The position numbers and the translations under genes were made by a program. The notes below the pieces were generated by a model. That model saw nothing but the letters and a program-made list of their open reading frames with translations, searched no databases and was not told the origin of the DNA. A DNA stretch of 64,000 nt, taken from contig NZ_SOCA01000001.1 in the NCBI RefSeq assembly GCF_004364345.1, positions 1,364,001 through 1,428,000 of the forward strand. Reading direction: 5' to 3'. Of the stretch, positions 25,779 to 34,202 are shown piece by piece (position 1 is the first letter of the stretch; each line of letters opens with the position of its first letter). This stretch comes from Prosthecobacter fusiformis. GTDB lineage: Bacteria; Verrucomicrobiota; Verrucomicrobiia; Verrucomicrobiales; Verrucomicrobiaceae.

Positions 25779-26951
25779 TTATTGGCGAAGACGCTCAATC
25801 TCATCGAAGGAGATTTTGACGACTTCGATGGTCTGCTTGCGACGCGAAAAGGCGACGAGGAGGTAGCCGTCCTGCTCGATGACGTGTGGGTATTGAAACG
25901 TTTCTGTGGAAGCGGAGCGCAGCGGGTTGGTTATTTTAGGGTCTGCACTGAGTTTTTCAGGAATCGGCAGGGCGGCCATGCGGGTGAAGGTAACGCCATT
26001 ATCCGAGGTGGAGAGGCTGAGGGGATTCCGCTGCTTCGGGTTGGCATTGGAGACGAGGACATAATAACCACGACTGGTGCGGAGGCCGAAGAATTTACTG
26101 GTGGCATCGGGGAAGTTCGTCTTCTCCGGGGCAGTCCAAGTGCGGCCGTTGTCGCTGGAAACGGCCCGGTAAAAACGGAAGGAGCCGCTGTTGTCACGAA
26201 AGAGGCCGAGGAGGCGGTTGTCGGGCAGGGTCCACCAGTCTGGCTCCTCAGGGGCGAAGCCTTCACCCTTATAGGCGACGAGGGGAACGGCCTTCCAGTC
26301 CAGAGGCGAGGTGACTCCACCAAACATCATGGAGACCTTACGCTCGTGATCCCGGCGCAGCATGCCATACTCTCCGTTAGGCATTTTTTGTGGCGGGAAG
26401 TTGTTGATGGCATCGTCCATCATGAGGCCGAGTTCTTTCCACGACTGGCTCTCCGGCTGCCATTCCCAGGCGAGGAGTTGCAGGCTTTTGCCAAAGAAGT
26501 GGACCTTGCCTTTTTCATTGAAGGCTTCGTCATGACTGACGATGGCGAGGAGCCTGCCATCCCGAACCCAGAGGCCGCGCGCGATGTAGCGAAAGCCTTC
26601 TTTGGGGGAAGGCGGCATGAGTTGTTTATCTTCACTCCATGTTAGGCCGTCAGGGCTGGTGGCGTAGCGAACATGCTGGGTGGGATTGTCCTCAATAACG
26701 GGGCCATGGCTCCAGATGCACCAGTATTTCCCCTCATGAAAGGCGAGGTAATTGTGCAGGCGAAATTTCCACTTGGGATCACCATGGGTGACGAGGGCAT
26801 GTTCTCCCTTCAGCACCTGCATTTGGGTGAAGTCGATCTTGGTGGGGTCCTGACCCGTACCGGGGAGGTCCAGCATGGGAGGGAGACCGGCGGCGGGGGT
26901 GAGGGTGGTGAACAGGGCGAGGCATGCCAGCGAAAGGAGCGGGGCTTTCAT
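25779..26951 (-). CDS. Secreted sialidase-like (BNR-repeat) protein
   Basis: The 390-residue product has a signal peptide (to TPAAG) and a six-bladed propeller pattern. Asp-box-like motifs are SPDGLTW, SSDNGRTW and STSDNGVTF. An Arg-containing RYIARGLWVRDGRL and the FRLHNYLAFHEGKYWCIW block may frame the active site. It is related to exo-alpha-sialidases, but many relatives in this phylum act on other sugars, so sialidase activity is not assured. It is second in the operon, 22 bp after the isomerase-like gene. Confidence 0.75.
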   Translation of the reverse strand: MKAPLLSLACLALFTTLTPAAGLPPMLDLPGTGQDPTKIDFTQMQVLKGEHALVTHGDPKWKFRLHNYLAFHEGKYWCIWSHGPVIEDNPTQHVRYATSPDGLTWSEDKQLMPPSPKEGFRYIARGLWVRDGRLLAIVSHDEAFNEKGKVHFFGKSLQLLAWEWQPESQSWKELGLMMDDAINNFPPQKMPNGEYGMLRRDHERKVSMMFGGVTSPLDWKAVPLVAYKGEGFAPEEPDWWTLPDNRLLGLFRDNSGSFRFYRAVSSDNGRTWTAPEKTNFPDATSKFFGLRTSRGYYVLVSNANPKQRNPLSLSTSDNGVTFTRMAALPIPEKLSADPKITNPLRSASTETFQYPHVIEQDGYLLVAFSRRKQTIEVVKISFDEIERLRQ

Positions 26952-26973
26952 GAGAGGATTGTTATATTTATCC

Positions 26974-28578
26974 TTAGCCCAATTTCACATCACCGCAGAG
27001 AGAAACGTGGATGCCTAGCTCGCTCATGGCGGCGGCTTTGATGCGGGCGGCGCGGTGGGCTTGTTTTTCGTTGGGGGTGTAAACGACCTGGATGTGGTTG
27101 GACTTGTGGCGGGCCATCATCTGGTCGCGGGAGACGCCTTTGAGCACGGCGTGCATGATGGGCCATTGGGGGGTGGTTTCCTGCCAGCGGCGGTCGGTTT
27201 CCTCAGCGGGGAGTTTCACGACTTCGGCGACGCCAATGTCGCAGTGCAAGGCACCGTCCATGACAAAGACGCGGCTCCAGACGATGTGGCCGGGCTTGCT
27301 GATGCCCTTCATGGTGCCGCCGCCAAGACGGAAGTACATGGAGGGCTGGCGCTCAGTGCTAGCACCTTTCCAACCGCCGATGAAGTGGGCAGGAGGTGCG
27401 GCACCGCTGATGAGGAGAACCCAGACGTAATCTTTGTTATACTTTTGACCCCAGCGGAGGTCATGAAGGGTATTTTCTGGAGCGAAGCCGAGCTCGCGCC
27501 AGAGGCGATAGGTGACGAGGCCGTCCAGGCCGGCGCATTCATCCACTTCATTGAAATGGGGGAGGGCCTCGCCTTCAAAGAGGATGCGTTTGCCATCGGC
27601 GCTGTGGACGGGAGGGCGGTCGGCGTTGTTGAGCATGCCTTCAACGAGGTCGCTGGCGGGGGTGAGGTCCTTAAGTCCCTGCTGATACTGGATGCCGATG
27701 GCATCGCAGCCGAATTCGTCGGCAATGCGGACGGCGGCGATGTACATTTTACACTGGAGGAGGATTTGTGGCTCGGTGAGCTCGGTGGCTTCATCCTGGC
27801 CTAACTGCATTTGCAATCCTTTTTTCTTCAGCCAGGCATACACGGCGGCGGCATCGTCATCACTGACGGTCTGCATGGCGGCATAGAGGGTGGACTGGCT
27901 GAGCCGCTCCTTGAAGCAGCCGGTGGAGTGAAAGAGATTATCCGGCACGATGGCATTGTACATGCCCATGCAGCCTTCATCGAAGACGCCGAAGATGGCT
28001 TTGTTATTGCGGAAACGGCGGCCGAAGTCGCGACCGAGGGTGTCATCATCGCCAGGGATTTTAAGCAGGGAGAGATCGCGGACGTGAGACTGGTCATGGG
28101 TGACGCTGCCAGTATCGAGCCATTCGCGGAGGCCGTTTTTAAAGAAGGGATCGGTGAAGGTTTCGCTCCAAAGAGTGGAGTAGCTGACGCCGGCCTTGGT
28201 GAGGGAGGCATTCAAGTTTAGCAAACCGACTAGGCCGGGCCACTGGCCGCTCCAGTTGGCGACGGTGAGGATGGGGCCGCGATGGGTGGTGAGGCCGGCG
28301 AGGACGTGATGAGAATACTGCCAGACGGCCTCAGCGACGATGAGGGGTGCATCGGGATCTATGGTGCGGAAGACTTCAATGCCCTCGCGCTGGCTGGCGA
28401 TGAAACCGTGCTTTTTTTTCGCATCATACGGATGCGCACGTTTGACCTCGTAACCTTCGGCCTTGAGGGCTTTGGCGAGAGCGTCCTCCATGGCCTTTTG
28501 AGCAGGCCAGCAAGTTTGGTTGGCGGAAAGGCGGAGGTCGCCGCTAGCGACGAGCTGAATGGTACGATGGGTGGGCAT
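26974..28578 (-). CDS. L-fucose/L-arabinose-isomerase-family protein
   Basis: The 534-residue cytoplasmic protein has no signal peptide. It contains blocks typical of the fucose-isomerase fold: [23 protein letters not shown] [49 protein letters not shown] and [14 protein letters not shown]. The conserved acidic residues fit a metal-dependent aldose-ketose isomerase. Members in this phylum are annotated as fucose isomerases, but the substrate is uncertain. It is first in a minus-strand operon; the direct-repeat operator lies 57 bp upstream. Its co-transcribed partners are secreted, so it would process the released sugar inside the cell. Confidence 0.75.
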   Translation of the reverse strand: MPTHRTIQLVASGDLRLSANQTCWPAQKAMEDALAKALKAEGYEVKRAHPYDAKKKHGFIASQREGIEVFRTIDPDAPLIVAEAVWQYSHHVLAGLTTHRGPILTVANWSGQWPGLVGLLNLNASLTKAGVSYSTLWSETFTDPFFKNGLREWLDTGSVTHDQSHVRDLSLLKIPGDDDTLGRDFGRRFRNNKAIFGVFDEGCMGMYNAIVPDNLFHSTGCFKERLSQSTLYAAMQTVSDDDAAAVYAWLKKKGLQMQLGQDEATELTEPQILLQCKMYIAAVRIADEFGCDAIGIQYQQGLKDLTPASDLVEGMLNNADRPPVHSADGKRILFEGEALPHFNEVDECAGLDGLVTYRLWRELGFAPENTLHDLRWGQKYNKDYVWVLLISGAAPPAHFIGGWKGASTERQPSMYFRLGGGTMKGISKPGHIVWSRVFVMDGALHCDIGVAEVVKLPAEETDRRWQETTPQWPIMHAVLKGVSRDQMMARHKSNHIQVVYTPNEKQAHRAARIKAAAMSELGIHVSLCGDVKLG

Positions 28579-28634
28579 GATCAGTCATAGCTTGTTCCAA
28601 AGCCCCCTGAGCAGGCAATGCAACGCTGCTGATC

Positions 28635-28662
28635 ATTCTTGCTGGGTGTTTGACGATTCTTG
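28635..28662 (-). promoter_or_regulatory. Direct-repeat operator, 21-bp period, upstream of the isomerase operon
   Basis: ATTCTTG occurs twice, at 28635-28641 and 28656-28662, exactly 21 bp apart. The longer half-sites are TGATCATTCTTG and TGACGATTCTTG (10 of 12 identical). The site is 57 bp upstream of the start at 28578. With the matching site at 20942 it suggests one AraC-type regulator for both units. The lipase gene at 28732 diverges from here and could share control. Confidence 0.6.
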
Positions 28663-28731
28663 ATCATGTGTTGCATGGGAACCGGGCAAAGCGGCGGTTG
28701 ACCTGATGTAAATGCGGGTAAGAATCCACCT

Positions 28732-29436
28732 ATGAGAAACACCCAACGGGACATCGTGGTTTTGATCCACGGGCTTGGGCGCAGTGCCCGAAGCCTGCTG
28801 GCTGTGCGTTTCTGGCTATGGAGGGCAGGATACCGGGTGGCAAGCGTGCGCTATCCCTCCAGGAAGATGACTGTCGAAAAGGCGGTGAATGAGCGGCTGA
28901 TGCCCACGCTGGAAAAGCTAAAACCTGCTGAAGGAGGTCGAGTGCATTTTGTGACTCATTCACTGGGTGGCATTCTCTTCAGAGCCTGGGCAGCCAAGCG
29001 CAATCCAGATTTTCCGTTGGGCAGGACGGTGATGCTGGGGCCGCCCAACCAGGGCAGTGAGGTGCTGGAGCAACTGGGGCATCTGCCGTGGCTGAGGCGG
29101 CTGCTAGGGCCCGTGGTTTTGGAACTGGGTGAAAATGAACACAGTGTGCCCAGACAGTTGGGACCGGTGCCGCCGGGAACGGGAGTCATCATGGGGAATA
29201 AACCCGTGATCCCTTTTTTCCGTCATCTGCTGGGTCCTGAATCCGACGGAATCGTGACGGTGGCAGGCGGCTGGGTGGAGGGGCAGGCAGATTTTATGGT
29301 GACCCCGGCGGATCACACCTTCATCATGTGGCGGCCAGTGGTGCTGCGGGCGGTAGAGCACTTTTTAAAGAACGGCTCCTTTTTGCCCCAGCCTGTGTGG
29401 TCCATGGAGGGCGGACTGGCGGGTGCTGCCACTTAG
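28732..29436 (+). CDS. Alpha/beta-hydrolase, lipase-like
   Basis: The 234-residue protein shows the alpha/beta-hydrolase pattern: oxyanion loop VVLIHGLGRS at residues 10-18, nucleophile elbow THSLGG (Ser near 77), GPPNQGSE, and a C-terminal Asp/His pair in PESDGIVTV and PADHTFIMW. It has no signal peptide, so it is probably cytoplasmic, acting on an ester or acyl lipid. It is related to triacylglycerol lipase-like and EstA-type proteins. It stands alone, between the divergent operon and the RlpA-like gene. Confidence 0.8.
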   Translation: MRNTQRDIVVLIHGLGRSARSLLAVRFWLWRAGYRVASVRYPSRKMTVEKAVNERLMPTLEKLKPAEGGRVHFVTHSLGGILFRAWAAKRNPDFPLGRTVMLGPPNQGSEVLEQLGHLPWLRRLLGPVVLELGENEHSVPRQLGPVPPGTGVIMGNKPVIPFFRHLLGPESDGIVTVAGGWVEGQADFMVTPADHTFIMWRPVVLRAVEHFLKNGSFLPQPVWSMEGGLAGAAT

Positions 29437-29508
29437 TTTAAGGAAAAGACGACTTCGCAGAATCTAAGGATGACGCGGTAATGATTTTTGTGTAAGACCT
29501 TTGTCAGC

Positions 29509-30117
29509 ATGTTTTGTCGCTGGTTTTTTTATCTCGCCATGCTGGCGCTCGTCAGTTGTGCCTCCCGCCCGCCTCCATACCAGGAGCAGGGGTGGGCATC
29601 CTACGTGGCGGACCACTATACAGGACGGCCCACTTCTTCAGGAGAGATCTACTATCCACAGGCCTATACTGCGGCCCACACATCCCTGCCCTTTGGGACG
29701 GTGGTAACGGTAAAGAACATCATGAACGGTCAAAAGGTCAATGTGACGATCAATGACCGCTTTCCGTATTATCCAGGGCGGGTGATCAATTTGTCCAGCA
29801 TTGCGGCGCAGAAGATCGGCATTCCGTATATGCAGATGGGGCAGGTGGAACTCACGGCAGAAAACGTGGGCCAGGGCAGCTATGGGCAGAGGGGATACGC
29901 CCAACAGCCTGCGTATCCGCAGCAGCAAGCGACCTATCCCTCTCAACCTGCGTATGGTGGATATAATCCACAGCCCGCTGCCACCTATCCGACATACCCT
30001 AGCTCCCCAGCAGCGACAGGTGGTGGCTACCAGGTACAGCAGCCCGCAGGCAGCACACCTTATGCGCCCGGTTATAATGGGGGCGGCGGAACACCGCCAG
30101 GGCTGCAAACCTATTGA
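29509..30117 (+). CDS. RlpA-like lipoprotein with Pro/Gln/Tyr-rich tail
   Basis: The 202-residue product has a lipoprotein leader (LVSCAS, lipidated Cys near 16). An RlpA-type double-psi beta-barrel follows: GWASYVADHYTGRPTSSGE, YTAAHTSLPFGTVVTV, VNVTINDRFPYYPGRVINLSSIAA. In RlpA the barrel is a lytic transglycosylase that trims peptidoglycan lacking stem peptides. The last 90 residues are low complexity, rich in Pro, Gln, Gly and Tyr, and no SPOR domain is present. ATG 29509 begins the leader. Confidence 0.8.
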   Translation: MFCRWFFYLAMLALVSCASRPPPYQEQGWASYVADHYTGRPTSSGEIYYPQAYTAAHTSLPFGTVVTVKNIMNGQKVNVTINDRFPYYPGRVINLSSIAAQKIGIPYMQMGQVELTAENVGQGSYGQRGYAQQPAYPQQQATYPSQPAYGGYNPQPAATYPTYPSSPAATGGGYQVQQPAGSTPYAPGYNGGGGTPPGLQTY

Positions 30118-30143
30118 TTCCAGCGCAGGAGTGTATCTGGAGC

Positions 30144-30195
30144 TTGTGAAAACTTTCACAAACGGGTTGCCGGGGGGGGAGGCGGGGCGTATTTC
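30144..30195 (+). promoter_or_regulatory. Rex-type operator and candidate promoter for nuoBC
   Basis: TTGTGAAAACTTTCACAA (30144-30161) matches the published Rex consensus TTGTGAANNNNTTCACAA at every fixed position. Rex represses respiratory and fermentative genes and releases DNA when NADH rises. The site is 64 bp before the nuoB start. TTGCCG (30167-30172), 17 bases, TATTTC (30190-30195) is a possible promoter just downstream, so Rex would sit against the -35 region. This makes NADH-responsive control of complex I subunits likely. Confidence 0.75.
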
Positions 30196-30224
30196 TTGCG
30201 CTGTTAACCCTTTTCCCCAAAGCC

Positions 30225-30755
30225 ATGGTCGCCCCTGCTGAAACTCACGCCGCCTACGATTCTAAAATCGAGGGCAATGTCGTCTTCACTAAGCTAGATT
30301 CAGCGGTCAACTGGATGCGCAAAAACTCGCTCTGGCCGATGCCCATGGGACTGGCCTGCTGCGCCATTGAGATGATGGCCTCCGCCTGCAGCCGCTATGA
30401 CCTCAGCCGTTTTGGCATGGAAGTGATGCGGTTTTCCCCCCGCCAGGCGGATGTGATGATCGTGGCGGGCACGGTGACTTATAAGATGGCTCTGGCTGTG
30501 AAACGCATCTGGGACCAGATGCCGGAGCCGAAGTGGTGCATCGCCATGGGTGCCTGTGCTTCCAGTGGCGGCATGTACCGCAGCTATGCGGTGCTGCAGG
30601 GCATTGATCACCTGATCCCGGTGGACATTTACATCTCCGGCTGCCCTCCACGCCCGGAGGCACTTATGGAAGGCCTGATGCGCCTCCAGCGTAAGATTGA
30701 CGGTGAGCATTCTGTCTCTGAACAGAAGAAGGAACTCATCAACGACCTGTCTTAA
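30225..30755 (+). CDS. nuoB: NADH-quinone oxidoreductase subunit B
   Basis: The 176-residue protein is complex I subunit B, which carries the N2 4Fe-4S cluster next to the quinone site. Cluster ligands are visible: the adjacent pair Cys45-Cys46 (GLACCAIEM), Cys111 (GACAS) and Cys140 (SGCPPRP). The length matches the family. nuoC follows at 64 bp on the same strand, but nuoA and nuoD are not adjacent, so the nuo genes are dispersed. A Rex-type palindrome upstream suggests redox control. Confidence 0.95.
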   Translation: MVAPAETHAAYDSKIEGNVVFTKLDSAVNWMRKNSLWPMPMGLACCAIEMMASACSRYDLSRFGMEVMRFSPRQADVMIVAGTVTYKMALAVKRIWDQMPEPKWCIAMGACASSGGMYRSYAVLQGIDHLIPVDIYISGCPPRPEALMEGLMRLQRKIDGEHSVSEQKKELINDLS

Positions 30756-30819
30756 TCCCCCAGGTCGCTCCCTAAAAATCGTCAAAGTTCAATAAGCTCA
30801 AGCTGTCACGAATCGTATC

Positions 30820-31389
30820 ATGAACGCCGCGCAAATGGTCACTGCCCTGAAGGAAAAGTTCGGCGAAGCCGTGCTGAGCACCACCGAATTTCGTGGAGAG
30901 CAGACACTGCAAGTCACCCTGGCAGGGGCCAAGCCGCTGCTCAAGTATTGCCGTGATGAGCTGAATTTTGACTATCTGGTGGATATCTCCAGCCTGGATC
31001 ACATGGGCCAGGAGCCGCGTTTTGAAATGGTGTATGAAGTGTATGGCTACGGTCATCACCAGCACCTGCGGATCAAATCCCAGATCCCAGATGACCAAGA
31101 GCCGACGACCGTCAGCGACATCTGGCCGACGGCTGACTGGCACGAGCGTGAAGTCTGGGACATGATGGGGATCAAATTCGCCGGTCATCCGGACCTGCGC
31201 CGTATCCTCATGTGGGAAGGGTATCCTTACTTCCCGCTGCGCAAAGATTTCCCTCTGGCCGGCAAGCCGAGTGATATGCCGGACGTGGGCTTTACAAACA
31301 TCGCCCCGATGGCTGACGGTCCTTTTGTAACGAGTGCGGGTGCTCCGGATACGGTGGCACGGGAACCTCGGGCCAAAAGGGTGGACTAA
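30820..31389 (+). CDS. nuoC: NADH-quinone oxidoreductase subunit C
   Basis: The 189-residue protein is complex I subunit C (30 kDa type), part of the peripheral arm. The family signature is clear: HEREVWDMMGIKFAGHPDLRRILM at about 105-128, then GYPYFPLRKDFPL. The N-terminal domain (LLKYCRDELNFDYLVDISSLDHMG) also fits. It pairs with nuoB upstream. Downstream is a gene on the opposite strand rather than nuoD. Confidence 0.95.
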   Translation: MNAAQMVTALKEKFGEAVLSTTEFRGEQTLQVTLAGAKPLLKYCRDELNFDYLVDISSLDHMGQEPRFEMVYEVYGYGHHQHLRIKSQIPDDQEPTTVSDIWPTADWHEREVWDMMGIKFAGHPDLRRILMWEGYPYFPLRKDFPLAGKPSDMPDVGFTNIAPMADGPFVTSAGAPDTVAREPRAKRVD

Positions 31390-31427
31390 AGGCAGGCGCA
31401 CACACTGGTGCGACCATGACGGAGAAT

Positions 31428-31868
31428 TTATTCCTCTCCGCTGAGGATGATGCTGCCCGTGGCAAGACGGGTGCCATCTGAAGTGATAATTTCCCCGCTT
31501 ACCTGGACGAGACCAGGCATCACGGCATCTCTTTTGGCAGTAATAGTGAGAGTTTCCCCAGGTGGAATGCTGCCCAAGATTTTAAACTGACGGACGGCGG
31601 TGAGACGGACATTTTTAAGAGGCTGATCACCACGGTCACTCTGTGCCAGAATACCGCCCAACTGGGCCAGGGCCTCAATCATGATGACACCCGGAAGCAG
31701 AGGCTGACCAGGAAAATGGCCCTCAAGGAAGGCTTCATCCCCTTTCAATGTCCAACGGGCCGTGGCAGTGATGCCAGGTTCCATGGATACCATTTCATCG
31801 ATAAAGCGAAATGCACGACCGTGCGGGAGTGCGGAAAGGGCTTGGACAAGCGATGCGGGCTGAAACAT
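31428..31868 (-). CDS. FabZ-like 3-hydroxyacyl-ACP dehydratase
   Basis: The 146-residue hot-dog-fold protein has the FabZ signature GHFPGQPLLPGVIMIEALAQ, with catalytic His51 and Glu65. It would remove water from 3-hydroxyacyl-ACP. ATG 31868 is used; an upstream in-frame start at 31922 would add an unlike extension. It diverges from an acyltransferase/glycosyltransferase/methyltransferase operon at 31973. This suggests a secondary lipid pathway rather than the main fatty acid cycle, but housekeeping use is also possible. Confidence 0.85.
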   Translation of the reverse strand: MFQPASLVQALSALPHGRAFRFIDEMVSMEPGITATARWTLKGDEAFLEGHFPGQPLLPGVIMIEALAQLGGILAQSDRGDQPLKNVRLTAVRQFKILGSIPPGETLTITAKRDAVMPGLVQVSGEIITSDGTRLATGSIILSGEE

Positions 31869-31972
31869 AATCGGCGCCCTCATACTCCATGCCCTAAGCT
31901 TGTGCCAATCCAGAAAAAACAACTCCCACGACGCTCTGAGCCGGTCTGAACGTATTGCCCAATCCTTACCGC

Positions 31973-32722
31973 ATGCTGGACCGATTACGCCTAATCACCG
32001 CCTGGATAGCGAGCCTGCTATACTGGATTTTCGGGGGAACCGGTTTTTTGCTACTGTGCCTGCTGCTGCCAGTCGTTTTTAATGAAGATGATGCAAAAAT
32101 GGTGGGCCAAAGTTTCCTGCGCACGGCGTTTCGGGGATTTCTCAAGCTGCTAAGCTGGTTTGAAATCGTCGAATGTGAATATGTGGGGTTTGAGCGGCTG
32201 AAGGATCAGCAAGGGGGAATGATCGTGGCACCGAATCATCCGGCGCTATGGGATGCAGTGTTTGTGCTGGCGGAGGTTGACCACATGGCCTGCGTGTTGA
32301 AAGCATCCCTGATGTGTAATCCGATTTTGTTTGGCGGGGCGACAGCCGCCGGCTTCATCCCCAACGAACCTACTCATAAAATGCTACGTCAATGCATTGA
32401 CATGCTTAAAGGAGGGGGACGTCTTCTGTTTTTCCCTGAAGGAACACGCACACGTGCGGAGAATGGGGAACTCAACCCCTTTCAGGGCGGGCTGGCGCTG
32501 GTGGCCAAAAACGCAGGAGTGCCAGTCTGGCCAGTTTATGTGAAAACGAACAGCCGGTATCTGAACAAAGGCTGGCCCCTGTGGCGACTGCCGACGGAGA
32601 AAGTGAGCCTTTCCATGACGGTGGGAGAGCCATTGCATTTCCCTGCAAATGGTGATCCGCAAACTTTTCTCAATGAACTGCGTCAGTGTTATTTGACCGC
32701 CTTGAAATCCCCAGCCGCATGA
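31973..32722 (+). CDS. Lysophospholipid acyltransferase (PlsC family)
   Basis: The 249-residue protein has an N-terminal hydrophobic segment (about 8-37) and the PlsC motifs NHPALWD (NHx4D type, catalytic His/Asp) and FPEGTR (acceptor binding). It should transfer an acyl chain to a lysolipid or other hydroxyl acceptor at the inner membrane. Its last four bases overlap the start of the glycosyltransferase as ATGA, indicating translational coupling. ATG 31973 is preferred to the upstream TTG 31955. Confidence 0.85.
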   Translation: MLDRLRLITAWIASLLYWIFGGTGFLLLCLLLPVVFNEDDAKMVGQSFLRTAFRGFLKLLSWFEIVECEYVGFERLKDQQGGMIVAPNHPALWDAVFVLAEVDHMACVLKASLMCNPILFGGATAAGFIPNEPTHKMLRQCIDMLKGGGRLLFFPEGTRTRAENGELNPFQGGLALVAKNAGVPVWPVYVKTNSRYLNKGWPLWRLPTEKVSLSMTVGEPLHFPANGDPQTFLNELRQCYLTALKSPAA

Positions 32723-33489
32723 AGATCCTGGTCCTGATACCTAGCTACAACACGGGCCGTATTCTGCCGCAAACAGTCGCCGAAGTGCTGACGCACTGGC
32801 CAGATGTGTGGGTAGTGATGGATGGAAGCACCGATGGCAGCGAAGCACTGCTAGAGCCGCTGAAGGAAACGGCCCCAGGTCTGAAAGTCATCTCCCTGGA
32901 AAAAAATGGAGGCAAGGGCGCAGCCGTACTGCATGGGACCCGGCTTGCGCATGAGGCAGGATACAGCCACGTGCTGACGATCGATGCAGACGGGCAGCAT
33001 CCGTCCCATGACATCCCCCGTTTTATTGCCCTCTGTGAAAAATATCCAGGTGCTGTGATGATGGGCACGCCGGTCTTTGGCCCGGAAGCCCCCCAGCTGA
33101 GGGTGCAGGGGCGCAAAATTTCCAACATGTGGGCAAATCTGGAAACGCTAAACTGGGGTATCCCGGACACGTTATTTGGCATGAGGCTGTATCCTGTCCC
33201 GCTGCTGCTGCGCGCCTTTCGGGGAACGATCTGGGCACGACGGTTCGACTATGATACGGAGATCGCAGTGCGTCTGGCCTGGCAAGGAGTGCCCATGCTG
33301 GCCGTGCCGACGACTGTTCGCTATCTGACCCAAGAAGAAGGCGGCGTTTCTCAGTTTCGCTATTTTCGGGATAACACTGTGCTAACGTGGATGCATGCGC
33401 GGTTGCTATTCGGGTTTGCCTGGAGGCTGCCCCTGCTGCTGCTGCGCCTGGGGCGCGGAGGCAACCCACTACGCAAAGTCTCTGCATGA
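32719..33489 (+). CDS. Family 2 glycosyltransferase
   Basis: The 256-residue GT-A protein has VLIPSYN at the N-terminus, VMDGSTDGS, and the metal-binding TIDADGQHP (DxD type). It resembles dolichol-phosphate-mannosyltransferase-like transferases. There is no terminal membrane-helix pair, so it probably works at the membrane surface. It is coupled by ATGA overlaps to both neighbours, so the acyltransferase, this enzyme and the methyltransferase form one unit. Confidence 0.85.
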   Translation: MKILVLIPSYNTGRILPQTVAEVLTHWPDVWVVMDGSTDGSEALLEPLKETAPGLKVISLEKNGGKGAAVLHGTRLAHEAGYSHVLTIDADGQHPSHDIPRFIALCEKYPGAVMMGTPVFGPEAPQLRVQGRKISNMWANLETLNWGIPDTLFGMRLYPVPLLLRAFRGTIWARRFDYDTEIAVRLAWQGVPMLAVPTTVRYLTQEEGGVSQFRYFRDNTVLTWMHARLLFGFAWRLPLLLLRLGRGGNPLRKVSA

Positions 33490-34142
33490 CGCCCACCCTG
33501 GCCCAACTTGAAAACATCGCTGCACTGTGTGAACGGCGCTGGGATTTCTTTTACACACGCTCCAAACTGGCCAGTGACCCTGTTTATCAGGCCGTGGTCA
33601 AGGAGATCGGCCAGACTGACCTGCCCGTGCTGGACATCGGCTGCGGCATCGGCCTGCTGGCGCATTACCTGCGCACTTGCGGGCATACGGCACCGATCAC
33701 AGGCTTTGACTATGACAAGCGCAAGATCGCCAGCGCGATGGATATGGTGGTGAAGTCTGGAAACCAGGGGCTGGCCTTTTCAGCCGGGGATGCGCGGACG
33801 GGGCTGCCCGACTTTAGCGGCCATGTGGTGATCCTGGACATCCTGCAATTTTTTACCATGGAGGAACAGAATACTCTGCTGGCAGCGGCGGCGGCACGAG
33901 TGGCCCCTGGGGGCAAACTGGTAATCCGCACCTGTCTCCGTGACGCCTCACGACGTTATAAAATCACGGTTCTGGGGGATTATCTGGCGAAGATGACCTT
34001 CTGGATGAAGGCGGCGCCGACGGCTTATCCGGAGGCGGACCAGTTCCGCCAGGTGCTGTCAGATTCCGGTTTGAAGGTGGAAATATCCCCGTTGTGGGGT
34101 GGCACTCCGTTTAACAATCATCTGATTGTGGCGCAACGGTAA
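33486..34142 (+). CDS. SAM-dependent methyltransferase
   Basis: The 218-residue class I methyltransferase has motif I VLDIGCGIGLLAHYL (about 49-63), GFDYDKRKI (motif II) and VVILDILQFF (motif III region). The substrate is unknown; the linked acyltransferase and glycosyltransferase suggest a lipid or glycolipid. Its ATG overlaps the glycosyltransferase stop. It is the last gene of the three-gene unit. Confidence 0.85.
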   Translation: MTPTLAQLENIAALCERRWDFFYTRSKLASDPVYQAVVKEIGQTDLPVLDIGCGIGLLAHYLRTCGHTAPITGFDYDKRKIASAMDMVVKSGNQGLAFSAGDARTGLPDFSGHVVILDILQFFTMEEQNTLLAAAAARVAPGGKLVIRTCLRDASRRYKITVLGDYLAKMTFWMKAAPTAYPEADQFRQVLSDSGLKVEISPLWGGTPFNNHLIVAQR

Positions 34143-34202
34143 CACTGTGATTCAACGCCTGCCTGGACAACGCTGTCCATTTCCGCTAGAAAAACCGCCC
34201 AC

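Noticed and set aside
25707..26645. 312-residue plus-strand frame
   Set aside because: It lies opposite the sialidase-like gene and has no domain. The minus-strand gene has Asp-box motifs.
27055..27804. 249-residue plus-strand frame
   Set aside because: It is antisense to the isomerase-like gene and has a biased Gly/Ala/Val composition.
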